A stretch of 64,000 bases of DNA from Tolypothrix sp. FACHB-123. GTDB taxonomy: Bacteria; Cyanobacteriota; Cyanobacteriia; Cyanobacteriales; Nostocaceae. The stretch is taken from the NCBI RefSeq assembly GCF_014697075.1, contig NZ_JACJRE010000002.1:231317-295316 (forward strand). The letters are read 5' to 3'. This document shows, piece after piece, positions 38,137 to 47,191 of the stretch (position 1 is its first letter; each line of letters begins with the position of its first letter). The notes below the pieces were generated by a model that was not told where the DNA came from, did not search any database, and saw nothing but the letters and a program-made list of their open reading frames with translations. The translations under genes and the position numbers were made by a program.

Positions 38137-39198
38137 ATGGAACTTGATGTGCGTAATGGATATCAAGGGAAGATTCCCTTTAATAAATATCCAGATTTTT
38201 CTCAGCATGGCTATCAAGTTCTCCAAGAATTAGGACGCAATCGGGAAGCAGGACGCACTACTTATTTGGCTTATGTACTCAAGACTAACCAAAAAGTAGT
38301 AATTAAAGAGTTTCGTTTTCCCCATGCAATTGCTGATTTGTCTGGTGTGAAAGCTTATGAACGGGAAATTCAAATGCTGCAACAACTAAATCATTCCCGG
38401 ATTCCCCGCTATCTCGATTATTTTGAGACAGCAGGGAATTTTTATATGTTGCAAGAATATAAAAACGCTTTATCTTTAGGATTACAACGGAAATTTGCAC
38501 CGGAAGAAATAAAGCAAATTGCTATTTCTTTATTAGAGATTTTAATTTATCTGCAACAACGAGTTAACCCAATTATTCATCGAGATATTAAACCAGAAAA
38601 TATTTTAGTTGATGAGAAGCTTAATGCTTATTTAGTAGATTTTGGTTTGGCGCAGAACCAAGGTGAAAAAATGACCCTCAGCAGTTTAGCAGCAGGGACA
38701 CCAGGTTTTATGTCACCAGAAGAAATTTTTGGTTATTCTCTCACCGCCGCATCAGATTTATATAGTTTAGGAGTAACTTTAATTTGCTTACTTACTCGTA
38801 CTTCTGCGGGAGATATTCATAAATTAATTGATGCTCAATATCGCTGGAAATTCCAGCAAAAATTATCGCCTCAAATCAGTCCCTACTTTAAAGCTTGGTT
38901 AATGAAGATGGTGGCACACAAACGCCAGCATCGCTATACAAATGCAGCCACCGCCTTAGCAGCATTGAAACCGATTGCAGTAATTGGTAATGGTACTGTT
39001 TTAGAAACTTTCATGGCTGCTGTGAAAAGTAGAAAAAAAGGTTTTGTTTTAGGACTCGCTACTTTAGGTACTTTGGCTGTAGCTGGGAAAAATTTAGCGA
39101 TCGCACAATCAGCAGTCATCAATGAACAGGTACTAGAAGCAAGCGATAATCACAGCTTACAGTCAAACTTTCATCGCCAACAGAAAACTCAGCCTTAA
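38137..39198 (+). CDS. Serine/threonine protein kinase
   Basis: 353 residues. Kinase domain about 20-280: Lys57 (VVIKEF), catalytic loop HRDIKPENI (His148-Asp150), DFG at 168-170, and an APE-equivalent SPEE. The glycine loop is atypical (LGRNREAGRTTYLA) and lacks the GxGxxG pattern. After the kinase a weakly hydrophobic segment (KGFVLGLATLGTLAVAG, about 300-318) may be a membrane anchor. Next gene in the same direction is the CHAT-NTPase gene, 617 bp away. Confidence 0.88.
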   Translation: MELDVRNGYQGKIPFNKYPDFSQHGYQVLQELGRNREAGRTTYLAYVLKTNQKVVIKEFRFPHAIADLSGVKAYEREIQMLQQLNHSRIPRYLDYFETAGNFYMLQEYKNALSLGLQRKFAPEEIKQIAISLLEILIYLQQRVNPIIHRDIKPENILVDEKLNAYLVDFGLAQNQGEKMTLSSLAAGTPGFMSPEEIFGYSLTAASDLYSLGVTLICLLTRTSAGDIHKLIDAQYRWKFQQKLSPQISPYFKAWLMKMVAHKRQHRYTNAATALAALKPIAVIGNGTVLETFMAAVKSRKKGFVLGLATLGTLAVAGKNLAIAQSAVINEQVLEASDNHSLQSNFHRQQKTQP

Positions 39199-39275
39199 AA
39201 AGCTGTCGGAAAAACCCATTTCTCCTATCAGATGAGATAAAAGCACCCCAACCCCGTTGAAGGATGAAAGTTAAC

Positions 39276-39310
39276 AGTCAACCGTCAACAGTCAACCGTC
39301 AACCCTCAAC
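39276..39310. repeat. Heptamer array (AGTCAAC/CGTCAAC)
   Basis: Five consecutive heptamers with the pattern NGTCAAC, ending 52 bp before the 21-bp array begins. Same word family as at 42579-42620. Confidence 0.85.
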
Positions 39311-39362
39311 GTGAAATTCCATCTCCGGAGGATGGGATGAGTTTAAAGCAACATCATTTCAC

Positions 39363-39540
39363 TTCCGAACTCGGAGTTTCGCCTTCTGAACTCGGAGTTT
39401 CGCGTTCTGAACTCGGAATTTCGCGTTCTGAACTCGGAATTTCGCCTTCTGAACTTGAAGTTTTATCTTCAGAACTCGGAATTTCGCCTTCCGAACTTGG
39501 AGTTTCACCTTCAGAACTCGGAGTTTCCTGTTCTGAACTG
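39363..39540. repeat. 21-bp tandem array (GAACTCGGAGTTTC type), left copy
   Basis: About 8.5 units of TTCNGAACTCGGAGTTTCGCN. Each unit contains the short palindrome AACTCGGAGTT. Because 21 is divisible by three, frames stay open on both strands and spell SELGVSP-like peptides; I regard these as a by-product. The same array type, same orientation, lies at 46952-47191. Confidence 0.85.
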
Positions 39541-39814
39541 CATTAGTGAAGAAAATTTGGCGATCGCTTGTGCTTCATGCTAGACCAATTGTGAGAAAAT
39601 CTGCTCTTAAAGCCATATTTACTGTATTTTTGGGTCAAATTGGTATAATTTTTCTAACTAAAAGCTATTGATTGCGCCTTTCTTCATGGGAAGATGCAAA
39701 CGCGCCTCTTTCCCTCAGGTAAAATATCCCATGCAACTCCTAGGGTAATAAAATCACGCCGATAATTCCCGGTTTTCTCAGGCTAACTCACTATATATCC
39801 AAATATTTTTTAAT

Positions 39815-41497
39815 TTGTCAGTTGCTAATTTGAATAATGCTGTGAAAAAAATCCTGATTTTGTCAGCTAATCCTAAGAATACAGACAAACTCCGCCTGGA
39901 TGAAGAAGTGAGAGAAATTCAGGCTGGTTTAGAACGTGCTAAAAGTCGAGATCAGTTTGAAATTATCACTAAATGGGCAGTGCGGACAGATGATTTACGC
40001 CGGGCGCTTTTGGATTATGAGCCGGAAATTGTTCATTTTTCGGGACATGGGGCGGGAAATCAAGGTTTGGCTTTGGAAAATAATACCGGACAAATGCAAT
40101 TGGTGAGTACCGCTGCACTAGCAAGACTATTTAAATTATTTCAAAATCAGATTGAGTGTGTATTTTTAAACGCTTGTTATAGCGAAGTCCAAGCAGAAGC
40201 GATTTATCAACATATTAATTGCGTGGTTGGTATGAATCAAGCAATTGGCGATCGCGCTGCCATTGAATTTGCTGTAGGCTTTTATGATGCATTGGGCGCA
40301 AATAGAACCTATGAGGAAGCTTATGAGTTTGGTTGTGTGGCTATTGATTTAGAAAGTATTCCCGAATCGGCTACACCAGTATTCAAAAGTCGCCATAGCT
40401 CTAAAGATAATCTCAAAATCCCCACAGAAACCCAAGCAGAAAAGATTACCCCCCAATCAACACCCAAAACAGTCATATCTTTAGAAAATCCCGAAGGACA
40501 AGTACCTCTAGATTCTGCTTTTTATATTGAACGTCCCCCAATAGAAATAGATTGTAATGAAACTATTCTCAAACCAGGGGCATTAATTCGCATTAAAGCA
40601 CCGCGACAGATGGGTAAAACATCTTTAATGACGCGGATTTTGCATCATGCACAGCAACATGGTTATCAAACTGCATCTTTAAACTTTCAAACCGCCGATG
40701 CTGAATTTCTTAATAGCTTAGATTTATTTTTACAGTGGTTTTGTGCCAGTATTACTAACGAATTAAACTTACCAGATAGATTAGCAGATTATTGGCAGGG
40801 GATTTTAGGTAGTAAGAATAAATGTACAAATTACTTTCAGCGCTATTTATTACCAGAAATTAAAAATCCTATTGCTTTAGGTTTAGATGAAGTCGATGAA
40901 GTCTTTAAACATCCCACAATTGCAGCGGATTTTTTTGGTTTATTGCGGGCTTGGCACGAACGTTCTAAAAATGAAGCACTCTGGAAAAATCTCCGCTTAG
41001 TAATTGCCCATTCTAAAGAAGTTTATATTCCCTTAAACATCAATCAATCGCCCTTTAATGTGGGTTTACCAATTGAATTACCCGATTTAAATCACTCACA
41101 AGTGCAAGATTTAGTCAAGCGTCACGGGATAAACTGGGCTGATTCCCAAATAGAAGAATTAAGACAGTTAGTAGACGGTCATCCTTATTTAGTTAGGGTA
41201 GCGCTTTATGAAATTGCCCGTGGTAGGATAACCCTGAACAGATTACAGCAAATTGCCGCCACAGAAGAAGGCCCTTACAGCGATCATTTGCGCCGTCATT
41301 GGTTAAATTTGCAAGTAGACACAGAATTACTCGATGCAATTAAACAAGTAGTCACAGCAAATTCTCCCGTAGATGTAGGCGCAGAAGCAGCCTTTAAACT
41401 CCGCAGTATGGGGTTAGTGAAATTTCAAGGGAATGATGTGATACCTTTGTGTGATTTATATAGGCAGTATTTTACTAACCGCCTAAAAATTAAGTAA
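39815..41497 (+). CDS. CHAT-like cysteine protease fused to AAA-like NTPase
   Basis: 560 residues if started at TTG 39815; GTG at 39842 (codon 10, before KKILILSANP) is an equally plausible start. No clear ribosome binding site. Residues about 10-180 look like a caspase-fold CHAT domain: His78 in VHFSGHGAGNQG and Cys121 in VFLNACYSE form the expected dyad. Residues about 235-500 are an AAA-like (AAA_35 type) NTPase with an atypical P-loop APRQMGKTS (262-270; the first Gly is Ala) and Walker B ALGLDEVDEV. The C-terminal part resembles a winged helix. Likely a STAND-style switch that activates a protease. The nuclease-like gene begins 16 bp after it. Confidence 0.82.
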   Translation: MSVANLNNAVKKILILSANPKNTDKLRLDEEVREIQAGLERAKSRDQFEIITKWAVRTDDLRRALLDYEPEIVHFSGHGAGNQGLALENNTGQMQLVSTAALARLFKLFQNQIECVFLNACYSEVQAEAIYQHINCVVGMNQAIGDRAAIEFAVGFYDALGANRTYEEAYEFGCVAIDLESIPESATPVFKSRHSSKDNLKIPTETQAEKITPQSTPKTVISLENPEGQVPLDSAFYIERPPIEIDCNETILKPGALIRIKAPRQMGKTSLMTRILHHAQQHGYQTASLNFQTADAEFLNSLDLFLQWFCASITNELNLPDRLADYWQGILGSKNKCTNYFQRYLLPEIKNPIALGLDEVDEVFKHPTIAADFFGLLRAWHERSKNEALWKNLRLVIAHSKEVYIPLNINQSPFNVGLPIELPDLNHSQVQDLVKRHGINWADSQIEELRQLVDGHPYLVRVALYEIARGRITLNRLQQIAATEEGPYSDHLRRHWLNLQVDTELLDAIKQVVTANSPVDVGAEAAFKLRSMGLVKFQGNDVIPLCDLYRQYFTNRLKIK

Positions 41498-41513
41498 GTG
41501 AGCGTATATATTT

Positions 41514-42137
41514 ATGGTTCAGGTTATTCAAGGAAAAGATGTCAGCCTTAATCAACTGATTGAGCAATTTGCTTTGGAACGTATTGATGATGAAAACTTT
41601 TTCCGTGAGTGGCGGGATAATTTACCAGAACTTAATGAGTTAGAAAAGCAAAATATTGAAGAAATCAAAACCGAATATCAGCATTTATCTCGATATCCCA
41701 TTTTAGAACCTGTAGTCAAAATGGTGGTACTCTCGCCTCTATTACGTCTAGCAGGTTTTTATCAACCACCTTTTTACATTGCTTCCGAAGAAGAAGTGGA
41801 AATTTCTTCTGAAGATGAAGGCACAATTATTCGAGGACGCATTGATATATTGGTATTTCATCCACCATTATGGGTGCTGGTAATTGAAGCAAAAAGAGCG
41901 CAGTATTCTTTAGAAGTAGCAATTCCCCAAGCATTAGCTTATATGCTTGCTAATCCTGAATCTGATAAACCAGTATTTGGTTTTGTCACCAATGGTCGAG
42001 AATTTCAATTTATTAAATTGAGCAAACAAGGTATACCCAAATATGGATTATCCTACACACTATCACTGAATCGTGGAGATGATTTACATACTGTTGTAAA
42101 AGTCTTAAAGCACCTAGCTGATTTAGCCAGTCAATAG
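41514..42137 (+). CDS. PD-(D/E)XK nuclease-like protein
   Basis: 207 residues. The core IIRGRIDILVFHPPLWVLVIEAKR supplies Asp111 and Glu125-x-Lys127, the PD-(D/E)XK catalytic triad, as in the N-terminal domain of type I restriction subunits and stand-alone cyanobacterial relatives. No helicase, methylase or specificity subunit is nearby. Starting 16 bp after the CHAT-NTPase stop, it is very likely co-transcribed and may be its effector or partner. Stand-alone copies of this family are common in cyanobacteria, so partnership is inference. Confidence 0.8.
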   Translation: MVQVIQGKDVSLNQLIEQFALERIDDENFFREWRDNLPELNELEKQNIEEIKTEYQHLSRYPILEPVVKMVVLSPLLRLAGFYQPPFYIASEEEVEISSEDEGTIIRGRIDILVFHPPLWVLVIEAKRAQYSLEVAIPQALAYMLANPESDKPVFGFVTNGREFQFIKLSKQGIPKYGLSYTLSLNRGDDLHTVVKVLKHLADLASQ

Positions 42138-42202
42138 TCAATAGTCGTTTCCTCGATTTCTCACAACTTTTTTTCCTGAAGTTTTCTCGTTGTTTATAAA
42201 TC

Positions 42203-42502
42203 GTAGGGGCGGGTTAAGCCAGATATTTACGGATGATGGGAATATATTTATGAACCATTGGTGTCAACTTAATGTGAAACCCGCTTGGTGACTAGGTTAT
42301 ATCCTCACCCCCAGCCCCTCTCCCTCAGGGAGAGGGGAGCAAGAGATTTAATTCCCCTTCTCTTGGGGGAGAAGGGGTGAGGGGATGAGGGCGAGGGTTT
42401 TTGTACAACACGCGCTGTATATAGCTTTTAGCTTAAGTTGACACGTATGGTTCACAGATATGCTCCAATAATTCACGACTATCTCGCTTAACCCGCCCCT
42501 AC
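42203..42502. mobile_element. Nested inverted-repeat elements (MITE-like)
   Basis: The outer ends GTAGGGGCGGGTTAAGC (42203-42219) and GCTTAACCCGCCCCTAC (42486-42502) are exact 17-bp inverted repeats. Inside lies a second element, 42251-42454, with 22-bp terminal inverted repeats (TGAACCATTGGTGTCAACTT at the left) that differ at two positions. Its core is a long CCCCTCTCCCTC / GAGGGAGAGGGG hairpin. No transposase, so movement would need one in trans. No target duplication was identified. Confidence 0.8.
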
Positions 42503-42536
42503 TTGGGCTATTAGTAACAAAACTAAGACAGAGGCT

Positions 42537-42570
42537 ATTTTTAACTTAAATTGACACAAATGGTTACTCA
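42537..42570. repeat. Partial third copy of the MITE terminus
   Basis: AACTTAAATTGACACAAATGGTTA resembles the right end of the inner element (GCTTAAGTTGACACGTATGG) with a few substitutions, indicating an older decayed insertion beside the intact one. Confidence 0.55.
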
Positions 42571-42578
42571 ATAACCAC

Positions 42579-42620
42579 CGTCAACAGTCATCCGTCACCC
42601 GTCACCCGTCAACCGTCAAC
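42579..42620. repeat. Heptamer array abutting the WD40 gene
   Basis: Six consecutive heptamers (CGTCAAC, AGTCATC, CGTCACC twice, CGTCAAC twice). Only seven bases separate its end from the ATG at 42628, so no ribosome binding site is present. Confidence 0.85.
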
Positions 42621-42627
42621 CATCCCT

Positions 42628-45600
42628 ATGACAAACTACCAATATCAAGTCGGGGGAAGTTTGCCCCAAGATGCACCAACTTATGTCAGACGACAAGCTG
42701 ACAATGACATCTATGCAGGCTTGACGGGGGGTGAGTTTTGTTACGTCCTCAATTCCCGGCAGATGGGCAAATCTAGTTTGCGGGTGCAGGTAATGCAACG
42801 GTTACTAAATGAAGGCTTTGCCTGTGCGGTGATTGATATTACTTCTATTGGGACAGCAGATATTACCCCAGAACAGTGGTATGCGGGGGTGATTGATACC
42901 CTGGTGGGGAGTTTGGATATTTATACCAGCTTTGATTTAGAAACTTGGTGGAATGAGAACGGTTTACTTTCGCCTGTGCAGCGTTTGAGTAAGTTTATTG
43001 AAACGGTTTTACTCAAAACAATTACTGAGAAGATAGTAATTTTTATTGATGAAATAGACAGTATTCTCAGTCTGAAGTTTAACCTTGATGATTTTTTTGC
43101 CGTAATTCGCGACTGCTATAACCGTAGAGCCACCCATGCAGATTATAATCGCCTGACTTTTGCTTTGATTGGGGTGTCTACCCCCTCAGATTTAATTCAA
43201 GATAAACAACGCACTCCTTTTAATATTGGGCGGGCAATTGATTTAACTGGTTTTCAATTCCATGAAGCGGAACCTTTAGCGCGGGGTTTGGCGGTAGTGG
43301 GTAATCCCGGGGAATTGATGCGGGCGGTGTTGGCTTGGACGGGGGGACAGCCGTTTTTGACGCAGAAGGTTTGTCAGTTGGTGGTGGGGGAAGGAGGCAG
43401 GGGGCAGGCTTCTCTGCGAGAGGCTGCGCCAACGACTTCGCTCAGCCTTCAGACAGGACAAGGGGAGCAATCTAAAATCCAAAATCTAAAATCCAAAATT
43501 GAATTGTGGGTTGAAGATTTGGTGAGGCGGCGGATTATTGAGAATTGGGAAATGCAGGATGAGCCGGAGCATTTGAAGACGATTCGCGACAGAATTATGG
43601 CGAGGGGGGAAGAGAAGACTGGGAGGTTGTTGGCGTTGTGTCAGCAGATTGCCCAGCAGGGGGAAATTGCGGCTGATGATAGTGCGGAACAAACTCAGTT
43701 GCGGTTAACGGGATTGGTGGTGAAGCGGGATGGTAAGCTGCGAGTTTATAACCGGATTTATGCTGAGGTGTTTAAGCAAGAATGGAGTGAAAAGCTTTTG
43801 GCAAAGCTGCGCCCCTATTCTGATGCTTTTAATGCTTGGGTGGAGTCGCAACAACAAGATGAGTCGCGGTTATTGCGAGGAAAGACTTTGCAGGATGCTC
43901 AAGAATGGGCGACGGGTAAAAGTTTAAGCGATTTGGATTATCGGTTTTTGGCTGCTAGTCAGGAATTAGAAAAGCGCGATGTGCAAAGGCGCTTGGAAGC
44001 CGAAGAACAGGCGAAGCAAGTTTTGGCAGAAGCGAACCGCAAAGCTAATCGGCGGATTCAAGTTGGTTCTGTGGTGTTGGGTTTTGCTGTGGTGGGGGCG
44101 GTAGCATCATTTATAGTTACTCAAAAAAGTCTTGATGTATCCAAAAATGCTGTTGCGGTAGCAGAATCAGCAAAGGCAGAAACGGATAAAGCTCAAGCAG
44201 AGTTAGAGAAAGCGAGAACAGAAACCGCAGCTACCAACAAAAAGAATCAGCAGATAGCAGCAGCGAATAAAAATTTATCAGCCCAAGCAAAAAAGGCACA
44301 AGAGAATCTAAATAATGCCAATGCAAACTTGAAAGCTGCAAATACCAAGGTGAATGAGGCACGGCAAAACCTGAAAATAGCAGAAGATAAAGTAGCAGTA
44401 GCTGATGCAAAAGTAAGTGAAGCTGAAAAAAGGGCAAAGGAAGCAGTTCAACAACAAAAAACAGCACAAAAGCAGCGTGAAGAAGCTGTTGCAGGTTTAA
44501 ATCGGGCTAGGGAAGAACAAAAGCAGGCGCAACAAGAATTAAATAAAGCTCAAATTGCCCTGAATGCGGCAGTAAATGCTCAGACAATTGCTTTGAAGGA
44601 ACTAAGAAAAGCAGATATATTCCGAAAAATTGCTGTCGAGAAATTAAAAACAGCACAAGCCGACCGAGAAATTGCTTTAAAGGGTACGCAATTAGAACAA
44701 GCAGGAACAAATGCGTTGCGAGTGTTTGCACCTTCAAGAGAAATAGAGGGGTTGTTGGCAGTAATGCAGACTGCGGAAGAACTAAAAACTCTGGTAAAGG
44801 ATAAAAAATCTTTAGCAGACTATCCTGCTTATAGCCCTTTGTTTAGTTTACAAAACGTTTTGTTAAATATTCGCGAACAAAATCGCTTGAAAGGGCATAG
44901 CGATTATGTCAACAGCGTCGTCTTCAGCCCCGACGGCAAAACCTTAGCTTCCGCCAGTGATGACAAGACGATCAAATTGTGGAGTCGGGACACAGGCAAA
45001 AAAATTTCCACCCTGACTGGGCATAGCGAATCGGTCAACAGCGTTGTCTTCAGCTCAGATGGTAAAACTTTAGCTTCCGCCAGTTATGACAACACTATCA
45101 AATTGTGGAATCGAGACACAGGCAAAGAAATTTCCACCCTGACTGGGCATAACGAAGCGGTCAACAGTGTCGTCTTCAGCCCCGATGGCAAAACTTTAGC
45201 TTCCGCCAGTTATGACAACACTATCAAATTGTGGAATCGGGAGACGGGCAAAGAAATTTCCACCCTGACTGGGCATAACGAAGCGGTCAACAGTGTCGTC
45301 TTCAGCCCCGATGGTAAAACTTTAGCTTTCGCAAGTTATGACAAGACAATCAAATTGTGGAATCGAGACACAGGCAAAGAAATTTCCATCCTGACTGGGC
45401 ATAGCGAAGCGGTCAACAGTGTCGTCTTCAGCCCCGATGGCAAAACTTTAGCTTCTGCAAGTTATGACAAGACGATCAAATTGTGGAATCGAGACACAGG
45501 CAAAGAAATTTCCACCCTGACTGGGCATAGCAGTTGGGTCAGCAGCGTCGTCTTCAGCCCCGATGGTAAAACTTTAGCTTCCGCCAGTCATGACAAGACG

Positions 45601-46716
45601 ATCAAATTGTGGAATCGAGACATAGGCAAAGACATTTCCACCCTGACTGGGCATAGCAGTTGGGTCAGCAGCGTCGTCTTCAGCCCCGATGGCAAAACTT
45701 TAGCTTCCGCCAGTGCTGACAAGACGATCAAATTGTGGAATCGAGACATAGGCAAAGAAATTTCCACCCTGACTGGGCATAGCGAAGCGGTCAGCAGCGT
45801 CGTCTTCAGCCCCGATGGCAAAACTTTAGCTTCTGCTAGTCTTGACAAGACGATCAAATTGTGGATTCGGGAGACGGGGAAAGAAATTTCCACTCTGACT
45901 GGGCATAGCGCACAGGTCAACAGCGTCGTCTTTAGCCCCGATGGCAAAACTTTAGCTTCCGCCAGTTATGACAAGACGATCAAATTGTGGAGTCGGGACA
46001 CAGGCAAAGAAATTTCTACGCTGAATGGGCATAGCGCAGCAGTCTACAGCGTCGTCTTCAGCCCCGATGGCAAAACTTTAGCTTCCGCCAGTCATGACAA
46101 GACGATCAAATTGTGGAATCGGGAGACGGGCAAAGAAATTTCCACCCTGAATGGGCATAGCGAAGCGGTCAGCAGGGTCGTCTTCAGCCCCGATGGCAAA
46201 ACTTTAGCTTCCGCCAGTCTTGACAACACCATCAAATTGTGGAGTCGGGACACAGGCAAAGAAATTTCCACCCTGAATGGGCATAGCGCAGCAGTCAACA
46301 GCGTCGTCTTCAGCCCCGATGGTAAAACTTTAGCTTTCGCCAGTCGTGACAACACCATCAAATTGTGGAGTCGGGAGACGGGCAAAGTTTCTATGCTGAC
46401 TGGGCATAGCGCATGGGTCATCAGCGTCGTCTTCAGCCCCGATGGCAAAACTTTAGCTTCCGCCAGTGATGACAACACCATCAAATTGTGGAATCGGGAG
46501 ACGGGGAAAGAAATTTCCACCCTGAATGGGCATAGTGAAGCGGTCTACAGCGTCGTCTTCAACGCCGATGGTAAAACTTTAGCTTCTGCCAGTTTTGACA
46601 ACACCATAAAATTGTGGAATCTGAGTCTTGATGATTTATTAGCGCAGGGTTGCAGTTGGCTGAAGGGTTATTTGATTAGCCATCCTGATGAGGCGAAGGT
46701 GTGTGAGGGGAGGTAG
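42628..46716 (+). CDS. AAA-like NTPase / TM / coiled coil / 14-blade WD40 protein
   Basis: 1362 residues. Residues 1-440: AAA-like NTPase with LNSRQMGKSS (P-loop-like, 41-50) and IVIFIDEIDSI. About 255-290 is an in-frame insertion of dispersed intergenic repeat DNA. Membrane helix about 479-501 (GSVVLGFAVVGAVASFIV) after a basic stretch. Coiled coil about 505-700. About 752-1335: fourteen 42-residue WD40 units (VNSVVFSPDGKTLASAS-D-TIKLW), enough for two seven-blade propellers, with near-identical DNA copies. No effector domain is visible beyond the NTPase. Reads as a membrane-anchored sensor of STAND type; the partner gene or ligand is unknown. Confidence 0.88.
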   Translation: MTNYQYQVGGSLPQDAPTYVRRQADNDIYAGLTGGEFCYVLNSRQMGKSSLRVQVMQRLLNEGFACAVIDITSIGTADITPEQWYAGVIDTLVGSLDIYTSFDLETWWNENGLLSPVQRLSKFIETVLLKTITEKIVIFIDEIDSILSLKFNLDDFFAVIRDCYNRRATHADYNRLTFALIGVSTPSDLIQDKQRTPFNIGRAIDLTGFQFHEAEPLARGLAVVGNPGELMRAVLAWTGGQPFLTQKVCQLVVGEGGRGQASLREAAPTTSLSLQTGQGEQSKIQNLKSKIELWVEDLVRRRIIENWEMQDEPEHLKTIRDRIMARGEEKTGRLLALCQQIAQQGEIAADDSAEQTQLRLTGLVVKRDGKLRVYNRIYAEVFKQEWSEKLLAKLRPYSDAFNAWVESQQQDESRLLRGKTLQDAQEWATGKSLSDLDYRFLAASQELEKRDVQRRLEAEEQAKQVLAEANRKANRRIQVGSVVLGFAVVGAVASFIVTQKSLDVSKNAVAVAESAKAETDKAQAELEKARTETAATNKKNQQIAAANKNLSAQAKKAQENLNNANANLKAANTKVNEARQNLKIAEDKVAVADAKVSEAEKRAKEAVQQQKTAQKQREEAVAGLNRAREEQKQAQQELNKAQIALNAAVNAQTIALKELRKADIFRKIAVEKLKTAQADREIALKGTQLEQAGTNALRVFAPSREIEGLLAVMQTAEELKTLVKDKKSLADYPAYSPLFSLQNVLLNIREQNRLKGHSDYVNSVVFSPDGKTLASASDDKTIKLWSRDTGKKISTLTGHSESVNSVVFSSDGKTLASASYDNTIKLWNRDTGKEISTLTGHNEAVNSVVFSPDGKTLASASYDNTIKLWNRETGKEISTLTGHNEAVNSVVFSPDGKTLAFASYDKTIKLWNRDTGKEISILTGHSEAVNSVVFSPDGKTLASASYDKTIKLWNRDTGKEISTLTGHSSWVSSVVFSPDGKTLASASHDKTIKLWNRDIGKDISTLTGHSSWVSSVVFSPDGKTLASASADKTIKLWNRDIGKEISTLTGHSEAVSSVVFSPDGKTLASASLDKTIKLWIRETGKEISTLTGHSAQVNSVVFSPDGKTLASASYDKTIKLWSRDTGKEISTLNGHSAAVYSVVFSPDGKTLASASHDKTIKLWNRETGKEISTLNGHSEAVSRVVFSPDGKTLASASLDNTIKLWSRDTGKEISTLNGHSAAVNSVVFSPDGKTLAFASRDNTIKLWSRETGKVSMLTGHSAWVISVVFSPDGKTLASASDDNTIKLWNRETGKEISTLNGHSEAVYSVVFNADGKTLASASFDNTIKLWNLSLDDLLAQGCSWLKGYLISHPDEAKVCEGR
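43391..43500 (+). repeat. Dispersed repeats inserted in frame in the NTPase domain
   Basis: The segment GCGAGAGGCTGCGCCAACGA and following CTTCGCTCAG is a copy of an intergenic repeat seen inverted at 47459-47500; then comes AATCTAAAATCCAAAATC in tandem, a word also found near 1898-1975. The frame stays open. Confidence 0.75.
44886..46630 (+). repeat. 126-bp tandem WD40 repeats, 14 units
   Basis: Unit length 126 bp, highly similar throughout. Variation is concentrated at a few codons: the two after GHS/GHN, the one after the conserved V, and the residue x of ASxD. Confidence 0.9.
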
Positions 46717-46808
46717 GGGGAAGAGGGGGACAAGGGGGACACACTTCGGCTGCGCTCAGTGACCGGGTACAAGGAGGACAGGGGGGCAAAGCACGGATGC
46801 AATAGGTC

Positions 46809-46872
46809 GTAGGGGCACGGCACCGATAAAATTATGTGATGCACCGAAAGATTATGGATGCCGTGCCCCTAC
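46809..46872. repeat. 64-bp inverted-repeat element
   Basis: GTAGGGGCACGGCA (46809-46822) and TGCCGTGCCCCTAC (46859-46872) are perfect 14-bp inverted repeats around a 36-base AT-rich loop. Confidence 0.75.
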
Positions 46873-46951
46873 AATTGGTCGGAACGCCAAGGGTATTTGA
46901 AGATAAATGTAGAGTGAAAGGCGATCGATTAGTAATTTAACAAGGCAATTT

Positions 46952-47191
46952 CTGTTCTGAACTCGGAGTTTCTTGTTTGGAACGAGAATGTTCCTGTTTG
47001 GAAGGAGAATGTTTCTGTTCTAAACAAGAATGTTCATGTTCCGAACTCGGCGTTTCATGTTCCGAACTCGGCGTTTCATGTTCCGAACTCGGCGTTTCAT
47101 GTTCCGAACTCGGCGTTTCATGTTCCGAACTCGGCGTTTCATGTTCTGAACTCAAAGTTTCGTGTTCTGAACTCAAAGTTTTCTGTTCCGA
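46952..47191. repeat. 21-bp tandem array, right copy
   Basis: About 11 units; the central units are TTCCGAACTCGGCGTTTCATG repeated almost exactly, the outer ones diverged (GGAACGAGAATGTTCC). Same orientation as the array at 39363-39540. Confidence 0.85.

Noticed and set aside
45588-46520. Minus-strand frames over the WD40 repeats
   Set aside because: Repeats with a 126-bp period keep the antisense frame open; they are shadows.
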